Positions 1-7,630 of a DNA stretch of 64,000 nucleotides are shown here, piece by piece. The position numbers and the translations under genes were made by a program. Position 1 is the first letter of the stretch. Each line of letters starts with the position of its first letter. The stretch comes from Mycobacterium sp. ITM-2016-00318 (lineage in GTDB: Bacteria > Actinomycetota > Actinomycetes > Mycobacteriales > Mycobacteriaceae). The stretch lies in the NCBI RefSeq assembly GCF_002968285.2, contig NZ_CP134400.1:3534001-3598000 (forward strand). The letters are read 5' to 3'. The notes beneath the pieces were generated by a model. It saw only the letters and a list, made by a program, of their open reading frames with translations. It searched no databases and was not told the origin of the DNA.

Positions 1-137
1 TGGAAGTGGGTGCCGCGCTGGCGGACGATGATCTCGCCGGCCTTGACGACCTGGCCGCCGAACCGTTTGACGCCGAGCCGCTGTGCGTTTGAGTCGCGAC
101 CGTTACGTGAGCTGGAAGCGCCTTTTTTGTGTGCCAT
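1..137 (-). CDS. rpmA: 50S ribosomal protein L27 (partial, N-terminal part)
   Basis: The reading frame starts at the ATG at 137 with [20 protein letters not shown] and continues [20 protein letters not shown], the very conserved N-terminal half of L27; the C-terminal half lies beyond the left edge of the window. L27 reaches towards the peptidyl-transferase centre of the 50S subunit. It lies 11 bp downstream of rplU on the same strand, the universal rplU-rpmA arrangement, so the two are surely co-transcribed. No processed N-terminal extension of the Firmicutes kind is present. Confidence 0.97.
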   Translation of the reverse strand, partial: MAHKKGASSSRNGRDSNAQRLGVKRFGGQVVKAGEIIVRQRGTHF

Positions 138-148
138 CTGATCGCTCC

Positions 149-460
149 CTACTTGATTCCGGTGACCTTGAGGACCGTCAGCGGCTGACGGTGACCTTGC
201 CGCTTGTGGTAGCCGGTCTTGTTCTTGAACTTGTGGATGCGGATCTTGGGGCCCTTGGTGTGCTCTAGCACCTCGAAGGTGACGGCGACCTTCTCCAGCT
301 CCTTGGCGGCACTGGTGACCTTCGAGCCGTCGACGACGAGGGCGACGGGCAGCGACACACTGGCGCCGGGCTCGCCCTCGAGCTTCTCGACCTTGACCAC
401 GTCACCGACGGCGACCTTGTACTGCTTGCCGCCGGTCTTGACGATTGCGTACGTCGCCAT
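149..460 (-). CDS. rplU: 50S ribosomal protein L21
   Basis: A 103-residue protein, the usual mycobacterial length, starting [20 protein letters not shown], which is the L21 signature, and ending in the basic [19 protein letters not shown] tail that binds 23S rRNA. The frame stays open upstream to 571, but those residues show no L21 similarity, so the ATG at 460 is taken as the start. An AGAGGAA ribosome-binding site sits just before it. It is the first gene of an rplU-rpmA operon; a sigma-70-like promoter is visible about 110 bp upstream. Confidence 0.97.
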   Translation of the reverse strand: MATYAIVKTGGKQYKVAVGDVVKVEKLEGEPGASVSLPVALVVDGSKVTSAAKELEKVAVTFEVLEHTKGPKIRIHKFKNKTGYHKRQGHRQPLTVLKVTGIK

Positions 461-570
461 CGTTCCTCTGCTTCTCTGGGCACGCGCTACCCGTGGGTGC
501 GCGAGCGGGTCTGGGTGCGGAGCCACGGTGGGCCCGCTGTCCTCGGCATCAGCCGAAAGACAACTGGTCA

Positions 571-600
571 AGGGTACGTGAGGGTCATCGCCAGGGTCAA
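571..600 (-). promoter_or_regulatory. candidate housekeeping promoter of rplU-rpmA
   Basis: On the minus strand TTGACC (595-600) is followed after 18 nt by TACCCT (571-576), a reasonable mycobacterial SigA -35/-10 pair between the rne stop and the rplU start. It would give a leader of about 105 nt. It is read by eye only. Confidence 0.45.
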
Positions 601-621
601 ATCACCGCAGGTCACGCCGGG

Positions 622-3366
622 TCAGTCGTCGTGGATCGGCGGACCTGCCGGTCGGGCGGCCGACCGACGGCGCGGGCGCCTGCCGCCGATGGTTCCGGCT
701 GGAGCCGCGCCGCGATCGTCGTCGTCGTCGTCCGAATCGTCGTCGTCGTCCGAGTCATCGTCGTCGTCGTCGTCCGAATCGTCGTCGTCGTCCGAGTCAT
801 CGTCGTCCGCGTCGTCGGAGTCCTCGGAGTCGATCACCTCGATGTCGTCGTCGAGCTCGTCTTCCTCGTCGTCGGCGACCAGGTCGATCTCGTCATCCGA
901 ATCATCGTCGTCATCCGAGTCGTCGTCGGAATCGTCATCGTCGGAGTCTTCCGAGTCGTCGTAATCCTCGTCGAGATCGTCGTCTTCGAGTTCGGCATCG
1001 GCGGTATCGACAACGGCCTGCTTGATGGTGTCGGTATCGGCCTCGGCGACTTCCTCGGCCGCTTTCTTGGATTCGTCCTTGACCTCGTCGTCACCGGCCT
1101 CGTCGTCATCGTGCTTGCCGTTGGCGGCCTGCATCGCCTTGAACATCGGATGTTCGCTGGTGTGCGAGGGCACCTTCGCGACGGCGACCTCCTCGGCACG
1201 CCCGCCCTTCTTGCCGCGTTTCCCGCGTCGTCCGGACTCGGACTTGCGCCCTGTGGCGGACGCCGAATCGACGGGATCGGCGTGCAGCATAATGCCTCGG
1301 CCCGCGCAGTGCGGGCACAGCGTGGAGAACGCCTCGATCAGACCGGTGCCAAGGCGCTTGCGCGTCAGCTGAACCAATCCCAGCGAGGTCACCTCCGACA
1401 CCTGGTGTCGGGTGCGGTCACGGGCGAGCGCCTCGGTCAGCCTGCGCAGCACCAGATCCCGGTTGGACTCGAGCACCATGTCGATGAAGTCGATGACGAC
1501 GATGCCGCCGATGTCGCGCAGGCGCAGTTGGCGCACGATCTCCTCGGCGGCCTCGAGGTTGTTGCGGGTGACCGTTTGCTCCAGGTTGCCGCCCGAGCCG
1601 GTGAACTTGCCGGTGTTGACGTCGACGACGGTCATGGCCTCGGTGCGGTCGATCACCAGCGTGCCGCCCGACGGCAACCAGACCTTGCGGTCCATCGCCT
1701 TGGCCAGCTGCTCGTCGATGCGGTGCACCGCGAACACATCAGGACCGTCCGAGCTGGCAGGCTGGTACTTCGTCAGTCGCGGAACAAGATCCGGCGCAAC
1801 GGCATTGACGTAGTCATTGATCGTGCTCCAAGCCTCGTCACCGGACACGATCAGGCCGGAGAAGTCCTCGTTGAACAAGTCACGGATGACCTTGACGAGG
1901 ACATCGGGCTCTTCGTAGAGCGCGACAGCGGCACCTGCCGCCTTGCCCTTGGTCTCGGTAGCCCTCTTCTCGGTCTGGGACCAACGTTCTTGCAGCCTGG
2001 TGACATCGGAACGGATGTCGTCTTCCTTGACGCCTTCGGACGCCGTGCGGATGATCACTCCGGCGTCCGACGGAACCACCTCGCGGAGAATCTCTTTGAG
2101 TCGCTGCCGTTCGGTGTCGGGAAGCTTGCGGCTGATGCCGGTGGACGATGCGCCGGGCACGTACACCAGATAGCGGCCGGCGAGCGAAACCTGGGTGGTC
2201 AGCCGCGCGCCCTTGTGCCCGACCGGATCCTTGCTGACCTGAACGACGACGTAGTCACCCGGCTTCAGCGCCTGCTCGATCTTACGGTTCGTGCCGCCGA
2301 GACCCGCTGCCTCCCAATTGACTTCACCCGCGTAGAGCACACCGTTGCGGCCGCGGCCGATGTCGACGAACGCCGCCTCCATCGAGGGCAGCACGTTCTG
2401 CACGATGCCGAGGTAGATGTTGCCCACCAGCGACGCCGACGCGGCGGACGTCACGAAGTGTTCGACGACAACGCCGTCCTCCAGCACCGCGATCTGGGTG
2501 TACCGGGCGCCTTCATGCGGCGGTTCGCTGCGGACCTTGTCTCGCACGACCATCACGCGCTCGACGGCCTCCCGGCGTGCCAGGAATTCAGCCTCGCTCA
2601 GGATCGGCGGCCTGCGCCGCCCCGCATCGCGGCCGTCACGGCGACGCTGACGCTTGGCCTCGAGCCTGGTGGAACCCGAGATGCCCTGGATCTCGCCGCT
2701 GTCCTTGTCTTTGTCTTTCTCTTTGTCGCCACGCCCAGCGCGTTCGTGGACGACCGTGTTCGGCGGATCGTCGGGTGAGGGATCGTTCTCGCCTCCGCCG
2801 CCGGACTTGCGGCGGCGGCGACGACGGCGGCGACGTGTCCCGGCGTCATCGCCACCGGAGTCGTCGTCACCGCTGTCGTCGTCATCATCGCCGGAGTCGT
2901 CGGCCTGCCCGTTGGACTGTCCGTCGCCGGAGTCGTCGTCGGAATCGTCGCCACTCTGCTCGCCGCGACCCCGGCCCCTGCCGCGACGGCCGCGACGGCG
3001 ACGCCTGCTCGGCCGCTCGGACTGGTCGTCGTCGGAGTCGGGACCCTCATCGCCGTCGCCGTCGCCGTCGCCGTCGTCGTCATCGACCTCGTCGTCGTCG
3101 CCGGAGTCCGGTTCGAACTCGACGGGTTGCGGCGCCACAAACAGCGGCATGTACTCGGCGCGCTCAACAGTGGTCTCCACCGTGGTCGTCTCGATGATTG
3201 TCCGAGAGTCGGGTTCTGCGCCGTCCACGTCGTCGGCCGGTTGGTCCTCGAGCGCCGGCTCGGCGGATCCGTCCGAATCTCCCACGACGACGGTCAGCCC
3301 GTCAGGCTGCGCCTCGGGCTCCTGAGTCTCTTCCGAAATGTCTTCAGTAGATGCATCGTCGGCCAC
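622..3366 (-). CDS. rne: ribonuclease E/G family endoribonuclease
   Basis: A 914-residue RNase E. The start is GTG at 3366, preceded by GAGGAG with 6-nt spacing. The order is: an acidic disordered N-terminal arm with Arg-rich patches (to about residue 260), an S1 RNA-binding domain around 310-400 (VGNIYLGIVQNVLPSMEAAF), the catalytic DNase I-like domain with the metal-binding Asp in TVVDVNTGKF (about 580) and VVIDFIDM (about 620), and the Zn-link CPHCAGRG near 690. The final 150 residues are almost pure Asp/Ser/Glu followed by a short basic end. It is the essential nuclease for mRNA decay and rRNA processing, and the degradosome scaffold in mycobacteria. Having disordered arms on both sides of the core is typical of actinobacterial RNase E. 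Confidence 0.95.
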   Translation of the reverse strand: MADDASTEDISEETQEPEAQPDGLTVVVGDSDGSAEPALEDQPADDVDGAEPDSRTIIETTTVETTVERAEYMPLFVAPQPVEFEPDSGDDDEVDDDDGDGDGDGDEGPDSDDDQSERPSRRRRRGRRGRGRGRGEQSGDDSDDDSGDGQSNGQADDSGDDDDDSGDDDSGGDDAGTRRRRRRRRRKSGGGGENDPSPDDPPNTVVHERAGRGDKEKDKDKDSGEIQGISGSTRLEAKRQRRRDGRDAGRRRPPILSEAEFLARREAVERVMVVRDKVRSEPPHEGARYTQIAVLEDGVVVEHFVTSAASASLVGNIYLGIVQNVLPSMEAAFVDIGRGRNGVLYAGEVNWEAAGLGGTNRKIEQALKPGDYVVVQVSKDPVGHKGARLTTQVSLAGRYLVYVPGASSTGISRKLPDTERQRLKEILREVVPSDAGVIIRTASEGVKEDDIRSDVTRLQERWSQTEKRATETKGKAAGAAVALYEEPDVLVKVIRDLFNEDFSGLIVSGDEAWSTINDYVNAVAPDLVPRLTKYQPASSDGPDVFAVHRIDEQLAKAMDRKVWLPSGGTLVIDRTEAMTVVDVNTGKFTGSGGNLEQTVTRNNLEAAEEIVRQLRLRDIGGIVVIDFIDMVLESNRDLVLRRLTEALARDRTRHQVSEVTSLGLVQLTRKRLGTGLIEAFSTLCPHCAGRGIMLHADPVDSASATGRKSESGRRGKRGKKGGRAEEVAVAKVPSHTSEHPMFKAMQAANGKHDDDEAGDDEVKDESKKAAEEVAEADTDTIKQAVVDTADAELEDDDLDEDYDDSEDSDDDDSDDDSDDDDDSDDEIDLVADDEEDELDDDIEVIDSEDSDDADDDDSDDDDDSDDDDDDDSDDDDDSDDDDDDRGAAPAGTIGGRRPRRRSAARPAGPPIHDD

Positions 3367-3662
3367 GTATTCTCCTCAAGCCCCCGGGCGCGTCCTTGCG
3401 ACGCGGCCACGCGAGGGCTTCCGCTGTTGGCCCGGGCTGTTCACTCCCGAGCTTGTTATGGTCTCGCTCCGAGCGGTTCACTTCGGAACCCTCCCGGTGC
3501 CTGGCTGAATGATGGCTGGGACGGTCGGCGCCACACCACGGGTGAGCGGTGGTCGCGCTCGTCAAAGTCTTCATTCGGGTGTCCGGCCCTGGTGTACAGC
3601 CGTCTACCCGGAGCCAGTATCCCATACCACTGGCCGTCACCGGACCAGGCTGGAGGACTCAG

Positions 3663-4073
3663 CTATCTTCCGGGGAACCAGAGTTGGATTTCACGGGCGG
3701 CCGATTCCGGCGAGTCTGACCCGTGCACGAGGTTTTCCTGGGTGACAAGTGCCAGGTCACCGCGGATTGAGCCGGTGAAAGCCTTTTCCACCGGGTCGGT
3801 GCCGCCGGCGAGTTGGCGAAACGCTGCGATGGCCCTCGGGCCCTCCACGATCGCCGCCACGACGGGCCCCGAGGTGATGAATTCCAACAGCGAGTCGAAG
3901 AACGGTTTGCCGTCGTGCTCGGCGTAGTGCTTGCGGGCCAGTTCGTCGCCGACGGCGCGCATCTCCAGGGCCGCGATCGACAGGCCCTTGCTCTCGATCC
4001 GGCCGATTACCTCGCCGATCAGGCGCCGCTGGACGCCGTCGGGCTTGATCAATACCAGGGTCCGCTCAGTCAC
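3663..4073 (-). CDS. ndk: nucleoside diphosphate kinase
   Basis: A 136-residue NDK starting with GTG at 4073 ([20 protein letters not shown]). The enzyme moves the gamma phosphate from ATP to NDPs through a phospho-histidine. Visible family marks are the KPDGVQR nucleotide-binding strand, the [10 protein letters not shown] segment and the [19 protein letters not shown] loop. The active-site region is present as [19 protein letters not shown], where the HGSDS motif holds the catalytic His. Size and position between rne and the DUF4233-folC-valS block match M. tuberculosis ndkA (Rv2445c). About 296 bp without a gene separates it from rne. Confidence 0.97.
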   Translation of the reverse strand: MTERTLVLIKPDGVQRRLIGEVIGRIESKGLSIAALEMRAVGDELARKHYAEHDGKPFFDSLLEFITSGPVVAAIVEGPRAIAAFRQLAGGTDPVEKAFTGSIRGDLALVTQENLVHGSDSPESAAREIQLWFPGR

Positions 4074-4177
4074 GGCCGACAGCGTACCTGCGGAACCTTT
4101 CCGCTCCGCGGCACCGCGGTTCGCCGGCGGCGCCGCGGAACGGGCTCAGCTCCGGTCAACGGGATGCCGACCGGTCT

Positions 4178-5251
4178 CTAGCAGGTGACTCCCTGGATGC
4201 AGTTGGTGTTGGGGTCGGCAGGCAGAGGCTCCAGCGGTGGCGGGGGCTTTTCCATGACCGGTGGCGGAGGCGCCGGCTTCTCCTCGGGAGGAGGCGGAGG
4301 CGCCGGCTTCTCCTCCGGCGGAGGTGGCGGTGGCGCTTGCTTCTCCTCCGGCGGAGGTGGCGGTGGCGCTTGCTTCTCCTCCGGTGGCGGTGCTTTCTTC
4401 TCCTCCTCCGGCGGCGGAGCTTGCTTCTCCTCCGGCGGCGGAGCCTTCTTCTCCTCCGGCGGCGGCACCTTCTTCTCCTCCGGCGGCGGCACCTTCTTCT
4501 CCTCAGGCACCGGGACCGGCTTCGGGGCCGGTGGAGGAGCGACCGGAGCCTGCCGAGGAGCTGGATTGTTCGGCGCAAGGCGAGGCGCCTGCTGCACGGG
4601 AGCCTGCTGACGAGGTGCCTGCTGCACAGGAACCCGTTGGGCGGGAGCCTGCTGACGTGGCGCGGGCTGCTGAACGATCACCGGCGCACTCGGCGGCGCA
4701 GGCGCGGGGGCCGCGGGCGCAGGCGCCTCCTGCACCGGCGCGACGGGAATCTCCACCTGCTGCTGGGGAACCCCACCTTCGGTGTTAGCCGGCGAGGTCC
4801 CGATCCCGCTGTTCATCTGCCACGTGGCGATCAGTGCGGCGACCGCCAGCAACGCCGCCCCTGCCGCGCCACCGAACATCACGCCAGGCTTCCGGTACCA
4901 GGGCAGCGGCGCTTCGGTCTGAGCGGCGGGTGGCTGGGTGTAGTACTGCGGCTGCTGTAGTGGTGGCGGCTGTTGGTAGTACTGCGGCTGCTGGCCGTAG
5001 TACGGCTCCAGCGGCGGCTGACCGTACGATGCGTATTCGTGTCCGTACGACGCGGCAGGCTGCTCGTCGGACCACGCCGTCGGCTCCGGCGGAGGCGGTG
5101 CCGACGGCGTTACCACCGTCGGCGGGGATATCTGCTGCGTCCTGTCCCCCAACCGCTGTGTCCGGTCGCCGAGCTGCTGTGTGCGATCACCCGTCTGCTG
5201 TCCGCGGTCACCCATCCGCTGCGTGCGGTTCACGTCTCGTGGATTGTTCAT
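4178..5251 (-). CDS. proline-rich single-pass membrane protein with PPPEEK repeats
   Basis: The ATG at 5251 has GGAG 6 nt upstream and is preferred to an in-frame TTG at 5263. The protein (357 aa) starts MNNPRDVNRTQRMGDR and continues with GDRTQQ/L repeats, then a Gln/Tyr/Pro-rich segment. One membrane helix (GVMFGGAAGAALLAVAALIA) lies near residue 135. An outer Pro/Ala/Gln region follows, then about ten copies of PPPEEK or KVPPPEE. It ends in a short Cys-containing tail (DPNTNCIQGVTC). The topology suggests a cytoplasmic N-terminus and an extended envelope-spanning stalk. It is not recognised as a named family. The N-terminal MNN-RD motif is shared with the gene just upstream, and the two are paralogues. 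Confidence 0.8.
   Translation of the reverse strand: MNNPRDVNRTQRMGDRGQQTGDRTQQLGDRTQRLGDRTQQISPPTVVTPSAPPPPEPTAWSDEQPAASYGHEYASYGQPPLEPYYGQQPQYYQQPPPLQQPQYYTQPPAAQTEAPLPWYRKPGVMFGGAAGAALLAVAALIATWQMNSGIGTSPANTEGGVPQQQVEIPVAPVQEAPAPAAPAPAPPSAPVIVQQPAPRQQAPAQRVPVQQAPRQQAPVQQAPRLAPNNPAPRQAPVAPPPAPKPVPVPEEKKVPPPEEKKVPPPEEKKAPPPEEKQAPPPEEEKKAPPPEEKQAPPPPPPEEKQAPPPPPPEEKPAPPPPPEEKPAPPPPVMEKPPPPLEPLPADPNTNCIQGVTC
4230..4520. repeat. tandem repeats coding for PPPEEK units
   Basis: A run of near-identical 18-33 nt units built on the plus-strand motif TTCTCCTCCGGCGG. They encode PPPEEKK, PPPEEKQA and PPPPPEEKPA blocks of the protein on the minus strand. The units differ mainly in the number of Pro codons, as expected from slippage or unequal recombination. 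Confidence 0.8.
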
Positions 5252-5397
5252 GGTTTTCTCCAATTCCTACTGCGCCGGCTGCGCCGGTGCCTTTTGTCTC
5301 CTGTGCAACCAGGCGGGTTCGGATGGCACAGCAGGTCTTCGGGTGTGGGATTCTTCGGGTCGCCGGGGTTCATGTCCGGCACCCAGGTGGCAGTAAC
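5248..5397 (-). pseudogene. out-of-frame 3' part of the MNN-type membrane protein gene
   Basis: Reading on from the membrane helix with a +1 shift gives TATWVPDMNPGDPKNPTPED and then LLCHPNPPGCTGDK with a basic end (RRSRRSRNWRKP). Its TGA stop (5248-5250) shares bases with the ATG of the next gene (5249-5251), a translational-coupling overlap. The composition (Pro, paired Cys) resembles the Cys-containing tail of the neighbouring paralogue. The intact product would be about 147 residues. Confidence 0.6.
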
Positions 5398-5690
5398 GCG
5401 CCGACGGCGATCACCGCGGCCACCGCCGCCGTGCCGAAAACGACGCCCGGCCGCCGATACACCGGCAGTGGCGCTAGCGGAGCTTCGTATGCCGGTGCGG
5501 ACTGGCCGTACTGCGGTGGCTGTTGGCCGTAGTAGATGTCCTGCGGCTGCTGACCGGGGGACGGATATGGACCGGGTTCGCGGTGGGGAGCCTGTTGCGG
5601 CCATCCCCCCTGCTGGTGACCAGCTGCGGGAGCACCCATCGTCGGCGCCCCGTCAAGGTTCGACTGGTCGAAATCCCTTCGGTTGTTCAT
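5370..5690 (-). CDS. small MNN-type membrane protein, 5' part of a frameshifted gene
   Basis: Starting at the ATG at 5690 (MNNRRDFDQSNLDGAPTMGA), the frame encodes a Gln/Pro/Tyr-rich cytoplasmic segment. It then has one membrane helix (GVVFGTAAVAAVIAVGALL) homologous to the helix of the downstream gene, and stops abruptly at 5370 after LPPGCRT. The paralogue continues after its helix with an ATW motif. Here TATWVPDMNPGDP is found in the next frame, so a one-base loss near 5392-5398 is likely. The stop of that second frame overlaps the next start codon as ATGA, which supports the longer version being the ancestral gene. It could be a real mutation or a sequencing error. Confidence 0.6.
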   Translation of the reverse strand: MNNRRDFDQSNLDGAPTMGAPAAGHQQGGWPQQAPHREPGPYPSPGQQPQDIYYGQQPPQYGQSAPAYEAPLAPLPVYRRPGVVFGTAAVAAVIAVGALLPPGCRT

Positions 5691-5801
5691 GTTGCTTCCC
5701 ACAAGCGATGTGCATTTAAGCCGGTCCGCTTGGGCACAACAATGACACTTCAGCGCCAGTTATGCAGCGTAGTTCGCTACCCCAGTTTTCGTTCGCCGCA
5801 A

Positions 5802-6200
5802 TTAGTCGGGCGGGGGGTGTTGCCCAGGCAGCAGGCCGCGCTCTTCCCGACGCTTGACTTCGCTGCGTAGGTACAGGATGAGCAGCCAGACTCCGGCGAA
5901 CGCCAGCCCGATGAAGCCGAGGGCACTGGAGACGACCCAGCCCGCGATCAGCACAAGCTGGATGCCCAGATTCACCCAGATCGCCCATGGGCGCCCCTGC
6001 AGTCCGGCCAGCAGGATCAGCACGACGGCCAGACCGATCAGATAGGTGCCGGTGACGGCGGTGAGCCCGCCATCGAGCACCGAGACGACGGGCAGCGCGA
6101 GCAGGACCACGATGGCTTCGAGGATCAGCGTGCCCGCCATCACGCCGCGGAAGCTCTTCCACGGATCCGGCGCGGCAGGCGTCTCGGGCTGCTCGCTCAT
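5802..6200 (-). CDS. DUF4233 family membrane protein
   Basis: A 132-residue protein with four hydrophobic segments (GTLILEAIVVLLALPVV, VTGTYLIGLAVVLILLAGL, WVNLGIQLVLIAGWVVS, FIGLAFAGVWLLILYLR) and a basic cytoplasmic tail. It matches the DUF4233 family that follows folC in mycobacteria (Rv2446c position). Its ATG overlaps the folC stop by 4 bp (ATGA), so it is translationally coupled to folC. Its biochemical role is unknown; the constant link with folC suggests a function related to folate or polyglutamylation, but that is only context. Confidence 0.88.
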   Translation of the reverse strand: MSEQPETPAAPDPWKSFRGVMAGTLILEAIVVLLALPVVSVLDGGLTAVTGTYLIGLAVVLILLAGLQGRPWAIWVNLGIQLVLIAGWVVSSALGFIGLAFAGVWLLILYLRSEVKRREERGLLPGQHPPPD

Positions 6201-7630
6201 TGCGGGTCCCGCCCGAACAGCGTGCGCGCCATGCCCGCGGTGACAACTGAACCGGTGATGACGATGCCGCTGCCGGAGAAGCCCTCGCCGTCGTGCCCGG
6301 CATCTTCGGCAAGTGCTGTCGCGGTCTCGATGGCGTCGGGCAGGCCTGTTGCCGCGATCACCCGGTCAGGGCCGAAGCGCTCCTCGGCCCGCATCGCCAG
6401 GCTCTCGACCTCGAGCGCGCGCGGCGATCCGTTGGTGGTGACGACGATCTGATCGAGTACTGGTTCCAGCGCGGCGAGGATTCCGTCGACGTCTTTGTCG
6501 GCCATCACCGCCACGATGCCGACAAGCATGCGGAAGTCGAATTCCTCGGCGAGCGTCCCCGCCAACGCCGCCGCCCCGGCGGGATTATGGGCAGCATCGA
6601 TGAAAACCGTTGGCGCGCTGCGCATCCGTTCCAGCCGACCCGGACTGACAACCGAGGCGAATCCGGCGCGCACGGCGTCGATATCGAGTTGACGGTCAGC
6701 TCCCGCACCGAAGAACGCCTCGACGGCGGCCAGCGCGATGACGGCGTTGTGGGCCTGATGCTCACCGTGAAGTGGCAGGAATATCTCGGAGTACACGCCG
6801 CCGAGACCCTGCAGCTCGAGCATCTGCCCGCCGATAGCCACCTGACGGCCGAGCACGGCGAACTCGGAATCCTCACGGGCGACCGCGGCGTCGGCCAGCA
6901 CGGTTTCGGCGAGCACCACCTCCATCGCCTCGGGCACCTGCCTGCCGATCACCGCAACGGTGCCGACCGGCACGAGGTCGTCCTTCTGCCGGGTGATGAT
7001 CCCCGCCTTTTCCTTTGCGATGTCAGCGATCTCAGTGCCCAGGTACTCGGTGTGGTCCACACCGATGGGGGTGATCACCGCGACCGGGGCGTCGACGACG
7101 TTGGTGGCGTCCCAGCGGCCACCCATGCCGACCTCGACGACGGCCACGTCGATCGGCGCGTCGGCGAAGGCGGCGAACGCCATCGCGGTCACCACCTCGA
7201 ACTTGCTCATGGCCGGGCCACCCGCCGCTTCCGACTGCTTGTCGACCAACTCGACGAACGGTTCGATCTCTTCGTACACGGCGACGTACTGCGCCGGCGT
7301 GATCGGCTTGTTGTCGATCGCGATGCGCTCCACCGCCGACTGCAGGTGCGGGCTGGTGGTCCGGCCAGTGCGCCGGTGCAAAGCCGTCAGAAGCGCATCC
7401 ACGATGCGCGCCACCGACGTCTTGCCGTTGGTGCCAGCGATGTGGATCGACGGGTAGCCCCGCTGCGGCGAGCCGAGGAGCTCCATCAAGGCGGAGATCC
7501 TCGCCGTGCTCGGTTCCAGCTTGGTCTCGGGCCACCGCTGGTCGAGAAGATGCTCGACCTGCAGTAGCGAGGCGATTTCGTCCGGCGTTGGGACTGTCTC
7601 CTGTCGCCCACCAGGCGGCTCCGATGTCAT
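6197..7630 (-). CDS. folC: bifunctional folylpolyglutamate/dihydrofolate synthase
   Basis: A 477-residue Mur-ligase-type enzyme. It adds glutamate residues to folates, and in bacteria often also makes dihydrofolate from dihydropteroate. The ATP-binding loop [18 protein letters not shown] lies around residue 65. The central-domain motif [16 protein letters not shown], the VDHTEYLG stretch and the C-terminal HNPAGAAAL segment are all visible. The ATG at 7630 overlaps the valS stop by 4 bp, and its own stop overlaps the DUF4233 start, making a tightly coupled valS-folC-DUF4233 operon as in M. tuberculosis (Rv2448c-Rv2446c). Confidence 0.96.
   Translation of the reverse strand: MTSEPPGGRQETVPTPDEIASLLQVEHLLDQRWPETKLEPSTARISALMELLGSPQRGYPSIHIAGTNGKTSVARIVDALLTALHRRTGRTTSPHLQSAVERIAIDNKPITPAQYVAVYEEIEPFVELVDKQSEAAGGPAMSKFEVVTAMAFAAFADAPIDVAVVEVGMGGRWDATNVVDAPVAVITPIGVDHTEYLGTEIADIAKEKAGIITRQKDDLVPVGTVAVIGRQVPEAMEVVLAETVLADAAVAREDSEFAVLGRQVAIGGQMLELQGLGGVYSEIFLPLHGEHQAHNAVIALAAVEAFFGAGADRQLDIDAVRAGFASVVSPGRLERMRSAPTVFIDAAHNPAGAAALAGTLAEEFDFRMLVGIVAVMADKDVDGILAALEPVLDQIVVTTNGSPRALEVESLAMRAEERFGPDRVIAATGLPDAIETATALAEDAGHDGEGFSGSGIVITGSVVTAGMARTLFGRDPQ

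Noticed and set aside
445..2778. 777-codon open frame on the plus strand opposite rne
   Set aside because: It is the antisense of the triplet-repeat and high-GC coding sequence of rne (Val-rich GTC runs), has no family features, and the minus-strand protein is certain.
4185..4960. Gly/Ser-rich or Leu/Arg-rich frames on the plus strand
   Set aside because: They are shadows of the PPPEEK repeat DNA; their composition simply reflects the repeats.
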